Both the position numbers and the translations under genes were made by a program. The notes beneath the pieces are model-generated. The model was not told where the DNA came from. It made no database searches and saw only the letters and a list, made by a program, of their open reading frames with translations. Positions 1-9,198 of a stretch of 64,000 nucleotides of DNA are shown in pieces (the stretch's first letter is position 1; each line of letters opens with the position of its first letter). This DNA comes from Comamonas sp. lk (GTDB taxonomy: Bacteria > Pseudomonadota > Gammaproteobacteria > Burkholderiales > Burkholderiaceae_C). The DNA lies in the NCBI RefSeq assembly GCF_900564145.1, contig NZ_UOOB01000002.1:713577-777576 (forward strand), read 5' to 3'.

Positions 1-36
1 CCCAGGTTTCAATCAAGCCGTCTGCGGATCGCTAGA

Positions 37-885
37 TCAGGCGCCGTGGCACTTCTTGAACTTCTTGCCGCTGCCGCAAGGGCAGGCATCGTTGCGACCG
101 GGCTGTTCACCCTTGACGATGGTTTCCTGGCGGGGGCCCATGCTCTTCCACAGCTGGTGCAGGTCATACACGGCCCAGATGGCCTCGCCAAAAGCGTCCA
201 CACGTTCCTGACTGGTGGAGGCTGGGCCTGCTTCGTCGTACAAGTTCAGTGCCGGCGTGTCGGTGTCGTCTTCGGTCAGGTTGACGATGAATTCCATGGC
301 GGCGTCCAGCCACTGGGCGGCTTCCTTGTCACGGGGTGCAGCCCAATCATCGGCCCAGTTCTCCACCACGAACATAAAGCCCAGAGCCCAGACTTGGGAG
401 AAGGAAGGCACTTCCTCGTCAGCCAGTTCGGCTTGCTCGGCCTCGGGCAGCATCAGGATGGCACCACGGGTGTCCAGCGCTTCGGGCTGGAAGGCCATGT
501 CATCGGCCAGGGACTTGACTTCGGTGCCCAGTTGCTCACGCACTTCGGCCATGCGCAGCTCGAACAGCTCCATGAAGCGCGCTTGCTGAGCCTCGTCCTT
601 GAACACGTCCAGCTTGGGCAGCGGCTGGCCTTGCGCCACGTCCAGTGCTTCGCCATCGCCCAGCAGCATGGGCAGGTATTCGGCAGCTTCGATGGGGCGG
701 CGTGTGCAGACCAGCGCGGTCAGAAAACCGTCGCAGAACTCCCACTGAGGGACTTCGTCGCCGCGTGTGCGCAGCTCGTCGAGCAGCGCATCCAGTTCTT
801 CGAGCTGCTCGTTGCTCAGTGCGCCCTGAGGCATGTCGGAGGTGGCTGCATCTGCAGCGGCGGGGGTTGTTGCTTGTTCTTGCAT
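37..885 (-). CDS. UPF0149 family protein (YgfB/YecA-like) with C-terminal SEC-C zinc motif
   Basis: The 282-residue product has two parts. Residues of about 25-230 match the YgfB/YecA (UPF0149) fold, with the characteristic [13 protein letters not shown] segment near residue 50. The last 20 residues are a SEC-C motif ([13 protein letters not shown]), the zinc-binding tail also found at the end of SecA. The exact role of this family is not established; the SEC-C tail suggests contact with the ribosome or SecB-like partners. The N-terminal 18 residues are Ala/Thr rich and low complexity. The gene is divergent from the glutamate-synthase-like gene, with about 150 bp between start codons. The family call is secure; the function is unknown. 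Confidence 0.9.
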   Translation of the reverse strand: MQEQATTPAAADAATSDMPQGALSNEQLEELDALLDELRTRGDEVPQWEFCDGFLTALVCTRRPIEAAEYLPMLLGDGEALDVAQGQPLPKLDVFKDEAQQARFMELFELRMAEVREQLGTEVKSLADDMAFQPEALDTRGAILMLPEAEQAELADEEVPSFSQVWALGFMFVVENWADDWAAPRDKEAAQWLDAAMEFIVNLTEDDTDTPALNLYDEAGPASTSQERVDAFGEAIWAVYDLHQLWKSMGPRQETIVKGEQPGRNDACPCGSGKKFKKCHGA

Positions 886-1037
886 TGGGAAAGGCTTCTA
901 TGATGGCCCGGACTGTTTTCATCACTATCGAAGTGCAGGGCCGGGCGATGGGCGATAGACCATGGGGCTCAAGCATCCAGGCTGGATGCGCCCGTTCAGG
1001 GCCGAATTTTAGCGGGCCATCATCAACATACCCTGCC

Positions 1038-2783
1038 ATGGGAGTATCTGCAGTGCATCGCTTCTTCAATAGTCTGCCCCTGCGCTACAGCGCGCTGATC
1101 ATTTCTGCGCTGGTGTTGTGCCTGTCGTTTTACACGCTGCTGACCCAGCAAAAAGGCCTGGGCTGGCTGCTGGTCTCGACCCTGCTGGTCTTGCTGGGTC
1201 TCTGGGATTTACTGCAGACCCGGCATGCCATCTTGCGCAACTACCCCGTCATGGGGCACTTTCGCTTTATCTTCGAGTTCATCCGCCCCGAGATCCGCCA
1301 GTACTTCATCGAAGGCGATACCGAAGCCCAGCCTTTTTCCCGCGCCCAGCGCTCGCTGGTCTACCAGCGCGCCAAGGGCCAGGTTGACAACCGACCGTTC
1401 GGCACCCAGCTCGATGTAGGCCAGCAAGGCTATGAATGGGTCAACCATTCCATGCAGCCCACCAAGCTACCCTCGCATGACTTTCGCCTCTGGATCGGGG
1501 CCTCGCCAGATACGATCTCTCCCTCCGACGAAAGCTGTACCCAGCCTTATCACGCCAGCGTTTTCAATATCTCGGCCATGAGCTTTGGCGCGCTGTCGGC
1601 CCATGCGATTCAGGCGCTTAACCAGGGCGCCAAAATGGGCGGTTTCATTCACGACACGGGCGAAGGCTCCATCTCCCAGTACCACCGCGTACATGGCGGC
1701 GATCTGATCTGGGAAGTGGCCTCGGGCTACTTTGGCTGCCGCAACGCGGACGGCAGCTTCAGCGAAGAAAAATTCGTGGTCAACGCCACCGACCCGCAGG
1801 TCAAGATGATTGAGGTCAAGCTCAGCCAGGGCGCCAAGCCCGGCCACGGCGGCATGCTGCCCGGCGCCAAGGTCACTCCTGAAATCGCAGCAGCTCGCGG
1901 TATCCCCGTGGGGGTTGACTGCATTTCACCTTCCAGCCACAGCGCGTTTTCTACACCGGTGGAGCTGATGCAGTTCATCGCCAGACTGCGTCGCCTCTCG
2001 GGCGGCAAGCCCACGGGCTTCAAGTTCTGCGTGGGCCACCCCTGGGAGTGGTTTGCCATGGTCAAAGCCATGCTGGAGACCGGCATCACCCCGGATTTCA
2101 TCGTGGTCGACGGCGCAGAAGGCGGCACCGGCGCCGCCCCGGTGGAGTTTGTCGACCATGTGGGCGTGCCGCTGCAGGAGGGCTTGCTGCTGGTACACAA
2201 CACGCTGATCGGCGCCAATTTGCGGGACCGCATCAAGATTGGCGCGGCGGGCAAGGTCATCACCGCCTTCGATATCGCCCGCATGATGGCCCTGGGCGCG
2301 GACTGGTGCAATTCAGGGCGCGGCTTCATGATGGCCTTGGGTTGCATACAGGCCCAAACCTGCCATACCGGCACCTGCCCCACGGGCGTGACCACCCAGG
2401 ACCCGGTGCGCCAGAAGGCCCTGGTCGTGCCGGACAAGGCCACACGCGTGGCCAATTTTCACAAGAACACCTTGCATGCGCTGATGGAGCTGGTGCAGGC
2501 CGCCGGCCTCAAGCATCCCAACGAGATCACGGCCCACCACATCGTGCGCAGGCTGGACGATACCCAGGTCAGCCTCTTGTCCAACCTGATTTTGCGGGTA
2601 GAGCCCGGTGCTTTGCTGCATTCGCTGGACAAGCAGCACAAGGTGTTTCAGAACTACTGGCCGCTGGCCTCGGCCCAGAGTTTCCAGGCGCTGCGCGAAC
2701 CCATGCTGCGCCCTTCTGCGCCGGGGGCCTCGGGCGCGGCACAATCGCAGGCTTTGCCGTCGCGCAACAGTATCTGGACTTGA
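1038..2783 (+). CDS. Membrane-anchored FMN-binding glutamate synthase family protein
   Basis: I chose the ATG at 1038 (581 residues) because the open frame further upstream runs antisense to the neighbouring gene; a GTG at 1053 is also possible. Two hydrophobic segments lie at about residues 15-60, followed by a GltB central/FMN-type (beta/alpha)8 domain. Visible hallmarks are SFGALSAHAIQALNQGA, the HDTGEGSIS loop, the VDGAEGGTGAAP flavin-site segment and the cysteine cluster CIQAQTCHTGTCPTG, which resembles the 3Fe-4S ligands of glutamate synthase. The amidotransferase domain of true GltB is absent, so this is the short stand-alone type. Its substrate is unknown; an oxidoreductase at the inner membrane is the safest description. 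Confidence 0.85.
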   Translation: MGVSAVHRFFNSLPLRYSALIISALVLCLSFYTLLTQQKGLGWLLVSTLLVLLGLWDLLQTRHAILRNYPVMGHFRFIFEFIRPEIRQYFIEGDTEAQPFSRAQRSLVYQRAKGQVDNRPFGTQLDVGQQGYEWVNHSMQPTKLPSHDFRLWIGASPDTISPSDESCTQPYHASVFNISAMSFGALSAHAIQALNQGAKMGGFIHDTGEGSISQYHRVHGGDLIWEVASGYFGCRNADGSFSEEKFVVNATDPQVKMIEVKLSQGAKPGHGGMLPGAKVTPEIAAARGIPVGVDCISPSSHSAFSTPVELMQFIARLRRLSGGKPTGFKFCVGHPWEWFAMVKAMLETGITPDFIVVDGAEGGTGAAPVEFVDHVGVPLQEGLLLVHNTLIGANLRDRIKIGAAGKVITAFDIARMMALGADWCNSGRGFMMALGCIQAQTCHTGTCPTGVTTQDPVRQKALVVPDKATRVANFHKNTLHALMELVQAAGLKHPNEITAHHIVRRLDDTQVSLLSNLILRVEPGALLHSLDKQHKVFQNYWPLASAQSFQALREPMLRPSAPGASGAAQSQALPSRNSIWT

Positions 2784-2829
2784 TGCTCCAAGGTGTTGCC
2801 CCTGTTCCCTACTTCGATAGCGCTCTCCC

Positions 2830-3690
2830 GTGTCCGACACCAAGAATTCTGATCATTTTTCGCCTCAAGCCAATACAGCACTTGCGGATAAAGCTATCAA
2901 TTACGAAGTATTCCTGAAAGAACATGAGCAGCAAGCGCACAACATCATGCGTTACGAGCTGCCGCATGAAACGCTGTGGGTCAAACGCGCAGCCCAGGGC
3001 AACCCGGCCCTGAACTACCAGCTGCTGCGCTGGCTGGCCCGTTTGTTCAGCGCCCCCGTGCTGCAACCCGTGCCCAACCCCGGCGGAGCGCAATCCCTTG
3101 CCACCGAGGTGCGCCGCCTGCGCAGTTTTGAGGCTCTGGGATTGCGTGTGCCCCAGGTGCTGGCCGTCTCGCAAACGGCGTTTGTCATGCGCCATCTGGG
3201 TCGCCCGGGCGAAGACTCCCCCTCGCTGACCAATGCCATAGAAAGCGCCATCCCAGAGGGTGCGCAGGCCGTTCTCGCCCTCTGGCAGCGGGGCCTGGAT
3301 GCCCTGGCCCAGGTGCACGCCAAAGGCGAAGTGCTGAGCCAGGCCGTGGCCCGCAACATGGTGTGCTGCGCCGATGGCGTGATCGGCTTTATCGACTTTG
3401 AAGACGACCCGGCCGCCCATCTGCCCCGGGCCGTATGCCTGGCGCGTGATGCGCTCAACTACGCCCAGTCCACCGCCCTGTTTGTGCTGCAAAGCGGGGG
3501 CATGGCCCAGGCTCAGACGCAATGGGCGGCCTTTGTGAAAGCGATGCCCGCAGATGCCCAGGAGGTCCTGGCAGTGACCGTGCACAAACTGGCCTGGGTG
3601 CGTTTTTTGCCGCTGAGTCGCCGCCTGGGCCGCGACGCGCTGCGCGTGCGCGCGGCTTATGACTTGCTGGCGGCAGCGCCCCAGCACTGA
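2830..3690 (+). CDS. Kinase-like (APH/RIO-type fold) hypothetical protein
   Basis: This 286-residue protein starts with GTG, 46 bp after the preceding gene, and is probably co-transcribed with it. No close family is recognised with certainty. Several positions recall small-molecule or RIO/BUD32-like kinases: LWVKRA near residue 48 could hold the ATP-binding lysine, LATEVRRL the alpha-C glutamate, HAKGEVLSQAVARNM a catalytic-loop equivalent, and IGFIDFEDDP the metal-binding Asp. The loop lacks a clear HxD, so activity may be degenerate. There is no signal peptide or membrane segment. No good ribosome binding site precedes the GTG, so the start is uncertain. Confidence 0.6.
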   Translation: MSDTKNSDHFSPQANTALADKAINYEVFLKEHEQQAHNIMRYELPHETLWVKRAAQGNPALNYQLLRWLARLFSAPVLQPVPNPGGAQSLATEVRRLRSFEALGLRVPQVLAVSQTAFVMRHLGRPGEDSPSLTNAIESAIPEGAQAVLALWQRGLDALAQVHAKGEVLSQAVARNMVCCADGVIGFIDFEDDPAAHLPRAVCLARDALNYAQSTALFVLQSGGMAQAQTQWAAFVKAMPADAQEVLAVTVHKLAWVRFLPLSRRLGRDALRVRAAYDLLAAAPQH

Positions 3691-3745
3691 AGCGGCATTT
3701 CAGCGATTTTCTGCGGCTGGCCGCCGGTGGGGCGCTTTGGCGGCG

Positions 3746-3868
3746 CTAGATACCGGCTTGCTCAAACATGCGCCGTAAGACCTGCATGGGCAAGAATTTC
3801 ACTCGTCGTCTTTTCAGCTCACGCCTGAACAGGCGCTCCCTCTCAATGAAATTGATTTTTGGTTTCAT
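3746..3868 (-). CDS. Possible small basic protein (40 aa), unrecognised
   Basis: The ATG at 3868 opens a 40-codon frame ending in TAG at 3746. The product is very basic (RRELKRRRVKFLP in the middle) and ends in an amphipathic stretch. A GTG 30 bp upstream would add ten residues. There is no convincing ribosome binding site and I know no family for it. It could be a real small protein, the tail of a decayed gene, or chance. It stands apart only because the surrounding 400 bp hold nothing else. Confidence 0.25.
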   Translation of the reverse strand: MKPKINFIERERLFRRELKRRRVKFLPMQVLRRMFEQAGI

Positions 3869-4040
3869 CTCTATCCGGGTGAATGGGCAAACCTCCACAA
3901 TCTATCAGCGAAAGCCGCGCTTTCTGTAACACCCTGTCAGACCTGTTGGGCTATAAGTTGCGCTCATCACACAGTTCTAGGTATTGAAGAGGCGCTGGCA
4001 GGTGTTCTTGCTGGTGACAATCGCTCACAGCACATCTGCA

Positions 4041-4061
4041 AAATTCATAGCTGATTGCGCA
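4041..4061 (-). repeat. Copy of dispersed repeat [GA]CGC-N4-AGCTAT
   Basis: On the minus strand it reads GCGC, four bases, AGCTATG, then an AT-rich tail. It is one of nine similar intergenic copies in the window. Confidence 0.6.
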
Positions 4062-4092
4062 GTTTCATTAATGACTTCAATCCAAAATCCAT

Positions 4093-4126
4093 AAAAAAAC
4101 CGCCCCGACTTTGCCGTCGGGGCGGT
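4093..4126 (-). terminator. Rho-independent terminator of dctA
   Basis: An 11-bp perfect stem (4099-4109 with 4116-4126, G+C rich) with a six-base loop is followed on the minus strand by seven T residues (4099-4093). It lies 50 bp after the dctA stop codon. Confidence 0.9.
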
Positions 4127-4176
4127 TGGCTGTATCAGCAGGTCAGAGGTGTGACATCCGCCTCTGTATGCAGCGA

Positions 4177-5496
4177 TCAGGCATGCTGCTGCACTACGGG
4201 CTCAGGCAGCGCCTTGCCCTCCAAGGCGGCATCCAGTTGCTGGTAATCCAGAGCATTTTCCCAGCGGGAGACGACCACGGTGGCCACGGCATTGCCGATG
4301 AAGTTGGTCAGCGAACGGCATTCGGACATGAAGCGGTCCACACCCAGAATCAGGGCCATGCCAGCTACGGGCACTTCGGGCACCACGGCCAGGGTGGCGG
4401 CCAGGGTGATGAAGCCGGCGCCGGTCACACCGGCCGCGCCCTTGGACGACAGCATGGCCACCAGCAGCAACGCGACCTGATGACCCAGCGTCAGATGGGT
4501 GTCGGTGGCCTGGGCAATGAACAGGGCCGCCAGCGTCATGTAGATATTCGTGCCGTCCAGATTGAACGAATAGCCCGTGGGCACGACCAGACCCACCACA
4601 GACTTGCTGCAGCCGGCTTTTTCCATTTTCTGCATCAACGAAGGCAGAGCCGATTCCGAAGAGGAAGTGCCCAGCACCAGCAGCAGCTCATCCTTGAGGT
4701 AGCGAATCAGCTTGAGCACGGAGAAGCCGCACAGGCGAGCCACGGTGCCCAGAATCACCAGCACGAACACGGCCGAGGTGATGTAGAAGGTCAGCACCAG
4801 CTCGGCCAGATTGAGCAGCGAGCCCAGGCCAAACTTGCCGATGGTGAAGGCCATGGCACCGAAAGCGCCGATGGGAGCGAACTTCATCACGATGTTCACC
4901 AGCTTGAACACCGGCTTGGTCAGCGCTTCGAAGAAGTTCAGCACGGGCTTGCCCGCCTCGCCCACCATGGCCAGCGAGATGCCGAACAGCACGGCCACCA
5001 TCAGCACCTGCAGGATGTTGTCGCCCACAAACGGGCTGATCAGTGTCTTGGGGATGATGTCCATCACAAAGCCGGTCAGCGTCATGTCGTGCGACTTGGC
5101 CACGTAGGAGTTGACTTCCTTCTGGTCCAGATCGGCCACGTTGATGTGCATGCCCGAGCCAGGCTGCATCACATTGGCCACGATCAGGCCCACGATCAGC
5201 GCCAGCGTGGAGAAGGTCAGGAAGTACGCCATGGCCTTGCCAAACACGCGTCCCACGGTGCTCAGATGCGTCATATTGGCAATGCCGGTGACGATGGTCA
5301 AAAAGATCACCGGCGCGATGATCATCTTGATCAGCTTGATGAAGGCATCGCCAAAAGGCTTCATGGCCGCGCCATAGGCCGGCTCGAAGTGCCCCAGCAG
5401 CACGCCCAGGATGATGGCGAACACCACCTGGAAGTACAGCTGGCGGTAAAAAGGCAAGCGCTCGGGCTGAGCGACTTCGGTAGGTATGGCTTGCAT
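4177..5496 (-). CDS. dctA: C4-dicarboxylate:cation symporter DctA
   Basis: The 439-residue inner-membrane protein belongs to the dicarboxylate/amino acid:cation symporter family (DAACS) and imports succinate, fumarate and malate with protons or sodium. The start at 5496 ([10 protein letters not shown]) gives the usual DctA length; the open frame extends upstream through the promoter region and was trimmed. Visible family features are the serine-rich re-entrant loop [17 protein letters not shown], the [13 protein letters not shown] motif of TM7 and the [17 protein letters not shown] re-entrant loop. A strong terminator follows it. It is divergent from a hybrid sensor kinase with a periplasmic sensor domain, an arrangement typical of carboxylate-responsive control of dctA. 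Confidence 0.95.
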   Translation of the reverse strand: MQAIPTEVAQPERLPFYRQLYFQVVFAIILGVLLGHFEPAYGAAMKPFGDAFIKLIKMIIAPVIFLTIVTGIANMTHLSTVGRVFGKAMAYFLTFSTLALIVGLIVANVMQPGSGMHINVADLDQKEVNSYVAKSHDMTLTGFVMDIIPKTLISPFVGDNILQVLMVAVLFGISLAMVGEAGKPVLNFFEALTKPVFKLVNIVMKFAPIGAFGAMAFTIGKFGLGSLLNLAELVLTFYITSAVFVLVILGTVARLCGFSVLKLIRYLKDELLLVLGTSSSESALPSLMQKMEKAGCSKSVVGLVVPTGYSFNLDGTNIYMTLAALFIAQATDTHLTLGHQVALLLVAMLSSKGAAGVTGAGFITLAATLAVVPEVPVAGMALILGVDRFMSECRSLTNFIGNAVATVVVSRWENALDYQQLDAALEGKALPEPVVQQHA

Positions 5497-5606
5497 GCTG
5501 TGCCTGCGAAAAGCAAATGGGAATGCACCATGTGGGTGCGCCGTGGTGTCCGGTTGTACCGCTGCCCCGTTTTTGTGCCGATAACCTATTGGTATTAGAG
5601 AATCCG

Positions 5607-5649
5607 CTCTCCCTATGGAGAGTCCGTACGACCCAAGGGTAATCCCTTG
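5607..5649. promoter_or_regulatory. Two perfect inverted repeats in the dctA / sensor kinase intergenic region
   Basis: CTCTCC-CTAT-GGAGAG (5607-5622) and CAAGGG-TAAT-CCCTTG (5634-5649) are 6-bp perfect inverted repeats, each with a four-base centre, 27 bp apart centre to centre. A smaller one, ACC-TATT-GGT, lies near 5585-5594. A TTGACA hexamer overlaps the second repeat (5647-5652) on the plus strand. They are plausible operators for dctA or the kinase gene; the binding protein is unknown. Confidence 0.5.
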
Positions 5650-5711
5650 ACACCAAAAGCTCACACTGGAGAGCATTTCGCCCTGTCAACACCTTTGCGC
5701 CCTGCCTGCCC

Positions 5712-8360
5712 ATGCGATTTGTACGCCACCGCCTGATCTGGACCCTGCTGTTTTTGCTGGTCAGCATGTGCATCGTCATGCTGGTCGCCGGCCAGCTTGC
5801 TCTGCAAAAAGCCATGCTCGATGAAAGCGCCAGCGTGCAGCGCCAGCTGACGCTGTACGCCCAGACGCTGAGCCAGCGTATTGACCGCTACCGCACGCTA
5901 CCGGAAGTGCTGGCACTGGATGAGCAGCTCAAGACCGCCCTGGGCCACCGCCTGTCTGCGGTCGAGGTCGATCAGCTCAACCGCAAGCTGGAGCAGGCCA
6001 ACGGCGCCAGCCGCGCTTCCACCCTCACCCTGCTGGATCTGCACGGCAAAGCCCTTGCCGCCAGCAACTGGCGCGGCAAGCAAAGCAATGTGGGCGAGGA
6101 CTACAGCTTTCGCCCCTATGTGCAGCAAGCCCTGGCCATGGGCAGCGGGCGTTTTTACGGCATCGGCATGACAACAGGCCAGCCCGGCTACTTTCTGTCG
6201 CAGGCCATACGCGACGATCAGGGGGCGATACTGGGGCTGGTGGCGATCAAGATCGAGCTGCAGGAGCTGGAACGCGAGTGGCGACAGTCGCCCGATATCG
6301 TGATGGCCACCGACGACCATGGCGTGGTCTTCCTGACCAGCAACGAAGCCTGGCGTTACCGGCTGCTGCGCCCGCTGGCAGCACACGAAGTCAGCGAGAT
6401 GGAGGCCACCCGCCAGTTCGCGGACGAAAACCTGCAGCCCATGCAGTACAAGCTCGACAACGAGGCCGCAGACGGCGGCCGGCTGGTCCGTTTTTCCGAG
6501 CCCCCGCTTGCCGCGCCGGTACTCTGGCAAAGCCTGAACCTGCCCGATACCCAGTGGCAGCTGCACCTGCTGCACAACACACAAAACGCTTCGACCCACA
6601 GCCGCTGGGCCGCGCTGGCCGCCGGCGGCCTGTGGCTGGCCGTGGCGCTTCTGGTGCTCTACATACGCCAGCGCCAGCGTCTGGCAGCCTTGCGCCAGCG
6701 CAGCCGCCAGGAGCTGGAAACCGTGCTGCACCAGCATGCCCAGGAGTTGCGCACCGCACAGGACGGCATTGTCCAAGCCGCCAAGCAGGCCGATACCGGC
6801 CTCTCGCGCAGCCTGCAACATCTGCCGCAAGGCGTGGTGGTGATCGATGCGCAACTGCATCTGGTCGCCTGGAATTCACGCTATGTGGAGCTGTTTCGCT
6901 ACCCGCCCGAGCTGATGCGTGTGGGCCAGCCCATCGAGACCCTGATACGCCACAACGCCAGGCGCGGCCTGCTGGGCAAGGCCGACGTGGAAGAGGCCAT
7001 AGAGCGGCGCCTGGAGCATTTGCGCAGCGGCAAAGCCCACCTGCATGAAAGCGCCAAGGACGATGGCACGGTACTGGAAATCCGCGGCACCCCCCTGCCC
7101 GACGGCGGCTTTGTCACCAGCTACGCCGACATCACCAGCTACAAGAATGCGGCACGCGAGCTGCGCAATCTGGCCGATACCCTGGAGAAACGCGTGGAAG
7201 AGCGCACCCGGGATCTGGCCCAGGCCAAGCGCGAGGCCGAACGAGCCAACCGCTACAAGACCCGCTTTGTGGCTGCCGCCGTGCACGATTTGCTGCAGCC
7301 GCTGAATGCGGCCCGCATGTTCAGCTCGCTGCTGCGCAGCCATCTGCACGACGAATCCTCTCGCCGCGTGGCAGACAGCATTGACGGAGCGTTGGCTGCC
7401 CAGGACGGCATTCTCAACAGCCTGCTCGATATCTCGCGCATGGAGTCGGGCCAGCTGGCGGTGCACCGGCGCGACTTTGCGCTGGGCCCGCTGCTGCAGG
7501 TCATGCAGCACAACTTCGGCATCATTGCCGAAAGCCGCGGCCTTGAGCTCACCGCCATCGATTCGCGCTACACCATTCATAGCGATGAAGCGCTGCTGCG
7601 GCGCATTCTGCAAAACCTGCTCTCCAACGCCATCCGCTACACCCCCCAGGGCCGGGTGCTGATAGGCTGCCGCCGCCAGGGCGACTCTTTGCGCATCGAG
7701 GTACATGACCAGGGCCCTGGCATTCCCAAGGGCTTGCAGCGCGAGATTTTTGAAGAGTTTCGCCGCCTCAACGAGGGCCACGACCAGGACCGGGGCGCAG
7801 GCCTGGGCCTGGCCATCGTGGATCGGCTGGGCAAACTGCTGGGCCATGAGATCGGCCTGCGTTCCGAGCTGGGCAAAGGCAGCGTGTTCTGGGTCGTCGT
7901 CCCGCTGGGCCACGAAGCCGTGCCCGCACCCGAAGCGGCAGACCCGCCGGCCCAAGCCGACCCAGCCAGAGAAGACAGCATGCAAGGCGCCACCGCCTGG
8001 TACATAGACGACGATGCCCCCAGCTGCCAGGCCACCTCGGCCCTGCTGCAACGCTGGGGCTGCCAGGTGCAGCATGCAGGCGGCCCGCAAGCCGCGCTGG
8101 ATCTGACGGCCGCCGGCAACGCACCGCAGATGCTGCTGCTCGATGTGCGCATGGGCGAGTTTTACGGGCCCGATCTTTATCCCCAGCTGTGCCAGCGCTG
8201 GGGCCAGGAGCCGCTGGTCATTCTCGTGACCGCAGAGCACAACATTGCCCTGCGCCGCCAGGCAGCAGAAAAAGGCTGGGGTTTCCTGCTCAAGCCCGTA
8301 CGTCCCGCAGCTTTGAGGGCGCTGATCAGCCAGATGCTGCTGCGCCGCGAGAAGGATTAA
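5712..8360 (+). CDS. Hybrid sensor histidine kinase with dCache, PAS and C-terminal receiver domain
   Basis: The 882-residue protein contains, in order: TM1 (about 8-28); a periplasmic sensor of double-Cache type (about 35-290), like that of DctB; TM2 (about 298-318); a coiled linker; a PAS domain (about 363-480); a HisKA dimerisation domain with phospho-acceptor His525 in AAAVHDLLQPLNAAR; a HATPase domain with DQGPGIP and GAGLGLAIVDRLGKLLG; and a receiver domain with Asp811 in LLLDVRMG. This layout matches NahK/ErcS'-type hybrid kinases that hand phosphate to a separate regulator. The partner is probably the NarL/FixJ regulator whose gene converges 21 bp away. Position beside dctA suggests it senses a C4-dicarboxylate or other small carboxylate, which is inference. 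Confidence 0.93.
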   Translation: MRFVRHRLIWTLLFLLVSMCIVMLVAGQLALQKAMLDESASVQRQLTLYAQTLSQRIDRYRTLPEVLALDEQLKTALGHRLSAVEVDQLNRKLEQANGASRASTLTLLDLHGKALAASNWRGKQSNVGEDYSFRPYVQQALAMGSGRFYGIGMTTGQPGYFLSQAIRDDQGAILGLVAIKIELQELEREWRQSPDIVMATDDHGVVFLTSNEAWRYRLLRPLAAHEVSEMEATRQFADENLQPMQYKLDNEAADGGRLVRFSEPPLAAPVLWQSLNLPDTQWQLHLLHNTQNASTHSRWAALAAGGLWLAVALLVLYIRQRQRLAALRQRSRQELETVLHQHAQELRTAQDGIVQAAKQADTGLSRSLQHLPQGVVVIDAQLHLVAWNSRYVELFRYPPELMRVGQPIETLIRHNARRGLLGKADVEEAIERRLEHLRSGKAHLHESAKDDGTVLEIRGTPLPDGGFVTSYADITSYKNAARELRNLADTLEKRVEERTRDLAQAKREAERANRYKTRFVAAAVHDLLQPLNAARMFSSLLRSHLHDESSRRVADSIDGALAAQDGILNSLLDISRMESGQLAVHRRDFALGPLLQVMQHNFGIIAESRGLELTAIDSRYTIHSDEALLRRILQNLLSNAIRYTPQGRVLIGCRRQGDSLRIEVHDQGPGIPKGLQREIFEEFRRLNEGHDQDRGAGLGLAIVDRLGKLLGHEIGLRSELGKGSVFWVVVPLGHEAVPAPEAADPPAQADPAREDSMQGATAWYIDDDAPSCQATSALLQRWGCQVQHAGGPQAALDLTAAGNAPQMLLLDVRMGEFYGPDLYPQLCQRWGQEPLVILVTAEHNIALRRQAAEKGWGFLLKPVRPAALRALISQMLLRREKD

Positions 8361-8381
8361 GAACGTGTTGACGATCTCAGC

Positions 8382-9023
8382 CTAGCCAAGATCGCTCTCC
8401 GGCTCCAGGCTTTTGACCAGTACCGCCGCCTGGGTGCGGCTGTAGCACTCCAGCTTTTTGAGAATCGCCGTCACATGCACTTTGACGGTGTTCTCGGCCA
8501 GGCCCAGCTCATGGGCAATCTGTTTGTTGAGCAGGCCGTCGGCGATGCACAGCAGCACGCGAAATTGCTGGGGCGTGAGCTGGGCCAGCTTGGCCGCCAG
8601 TGCTGCATCGGCCTCCGAACGCTCGGCAGCCATGGAGGGAAACCAGTTATCCCCATCCAGCACGGCCAGCAGCGCGGCGGCCATATCGTCGGCCGAAGCC
8701 GACTTGGGAATAAACCCTGCAGCACCAAACTGCTGGGCCCGGCGAATCACACGCGGGTGCTCATTGGAGGAGATCACCACCACCGGAACTTCGGGATACT
8801 CGCCGCGCACATGCAGCAGCGACGAAAAGCCGCGTGCACCGGGCATGGCCAGATCCAGCAGCACCAGCTCGATTTCGGGATGGTCCTGCATGGCCGCACC
8901 CACGGTCTGGGCACTGGCCGCTTCCACAATCTTGTACAGCGCAAAGCGTTCGCGCAGCATCTGTATCAGCGCTGCACGAAACAGCGGGTGATCATCGGCA
9001 ACAAGAAAAGTGGGATCTGACAT
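8382..9023 (-). CDS. NarL/FixJ family response regulator (LuxR-type HTH)
   Basis: The 213-residue regulator has a receiver domain (residues 1-120, phospho-acceptor Asp57 in LVLLDLAMPG, conserved Lys in FIPKSAS) and a C-terminal LuxR-type helix-turn-helix (LTPQQFRVLLCIADGLLNKQIAHELG, then AENTVKVHVTAILKKL). I used the ATG at 9023 because the receiver fold starts immediately after it. It converges with the hybrid kinase and is its likely partner. The pair resembles DctS/DctR and ErcS'/ErdR systems, which regulate dicarboxylate or alcohol/acetate metabolism. Confidence 0.92.
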   Translation of the reverse strand: MSDPTFLVADDHPLFRAALIQMLRERFALYKIVEAASAQTVGAAMQDHPEIELVLLDLAMPGARGFSSLLHVRGEYPEVPVVVISSNEHPRVIRRAQQFGAAGFIPKSASADDMAAALLAVLDGDNWFPSMAAERSEADAALAAKLAQLTPQQFRVLLCIADGLLNKQIAHELGLAENTVKVHVTAILKKLECYSRTQAAVLVKSLEPESDLG

Positions 9024-9198
9024 AGGCGCAAGTCTGCCATGGCCGCGCTTTACCGTGCTGACACAGGGCTGCGACTTCGTCACAGCTCAGCACACGATGT
9101 TCAGCACGGTGACAAATACCCCATGGACAGCGCTGCACCGCCTGCCTACCATGCCTTGCGACCCATGTTCACACCACCCTTCACAGGAGAGTACGCCC

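Larger units (their letters stand above)
3691..4092. other. Intergenic region, about 400 bp, without a recognised gene
   Basis: The stretch between the kinase-like gene and the dctA terminator has lower G+C than its neighbours. It contains one possible 40-codon minus-strand ORF (listed separately) and one copy of the dispersed [GA]CGC-N4-AGCTAT repeat at 4041-4061. It may be decayed coding or mobile DNA, but I recognise no transposase or terminal repeats. Confidence 0.5.

Noticed and set aside
4111..5598. Long plus-strand open frame (495 codons) opposite dctA
   Set aside because: It is antisense to a complete, well-recognised transporter; the His/Gln-rich translation is typical of the reverse strand of G+C-rich coding DNA.
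5500..5700. Sigma-54 promoter for dctA, as in rhizobia
   Set aside because: No TGGCAC-N5-TTGC match on the minus strand in this intergenic region, unlike the three nitrogen-locus promoters.
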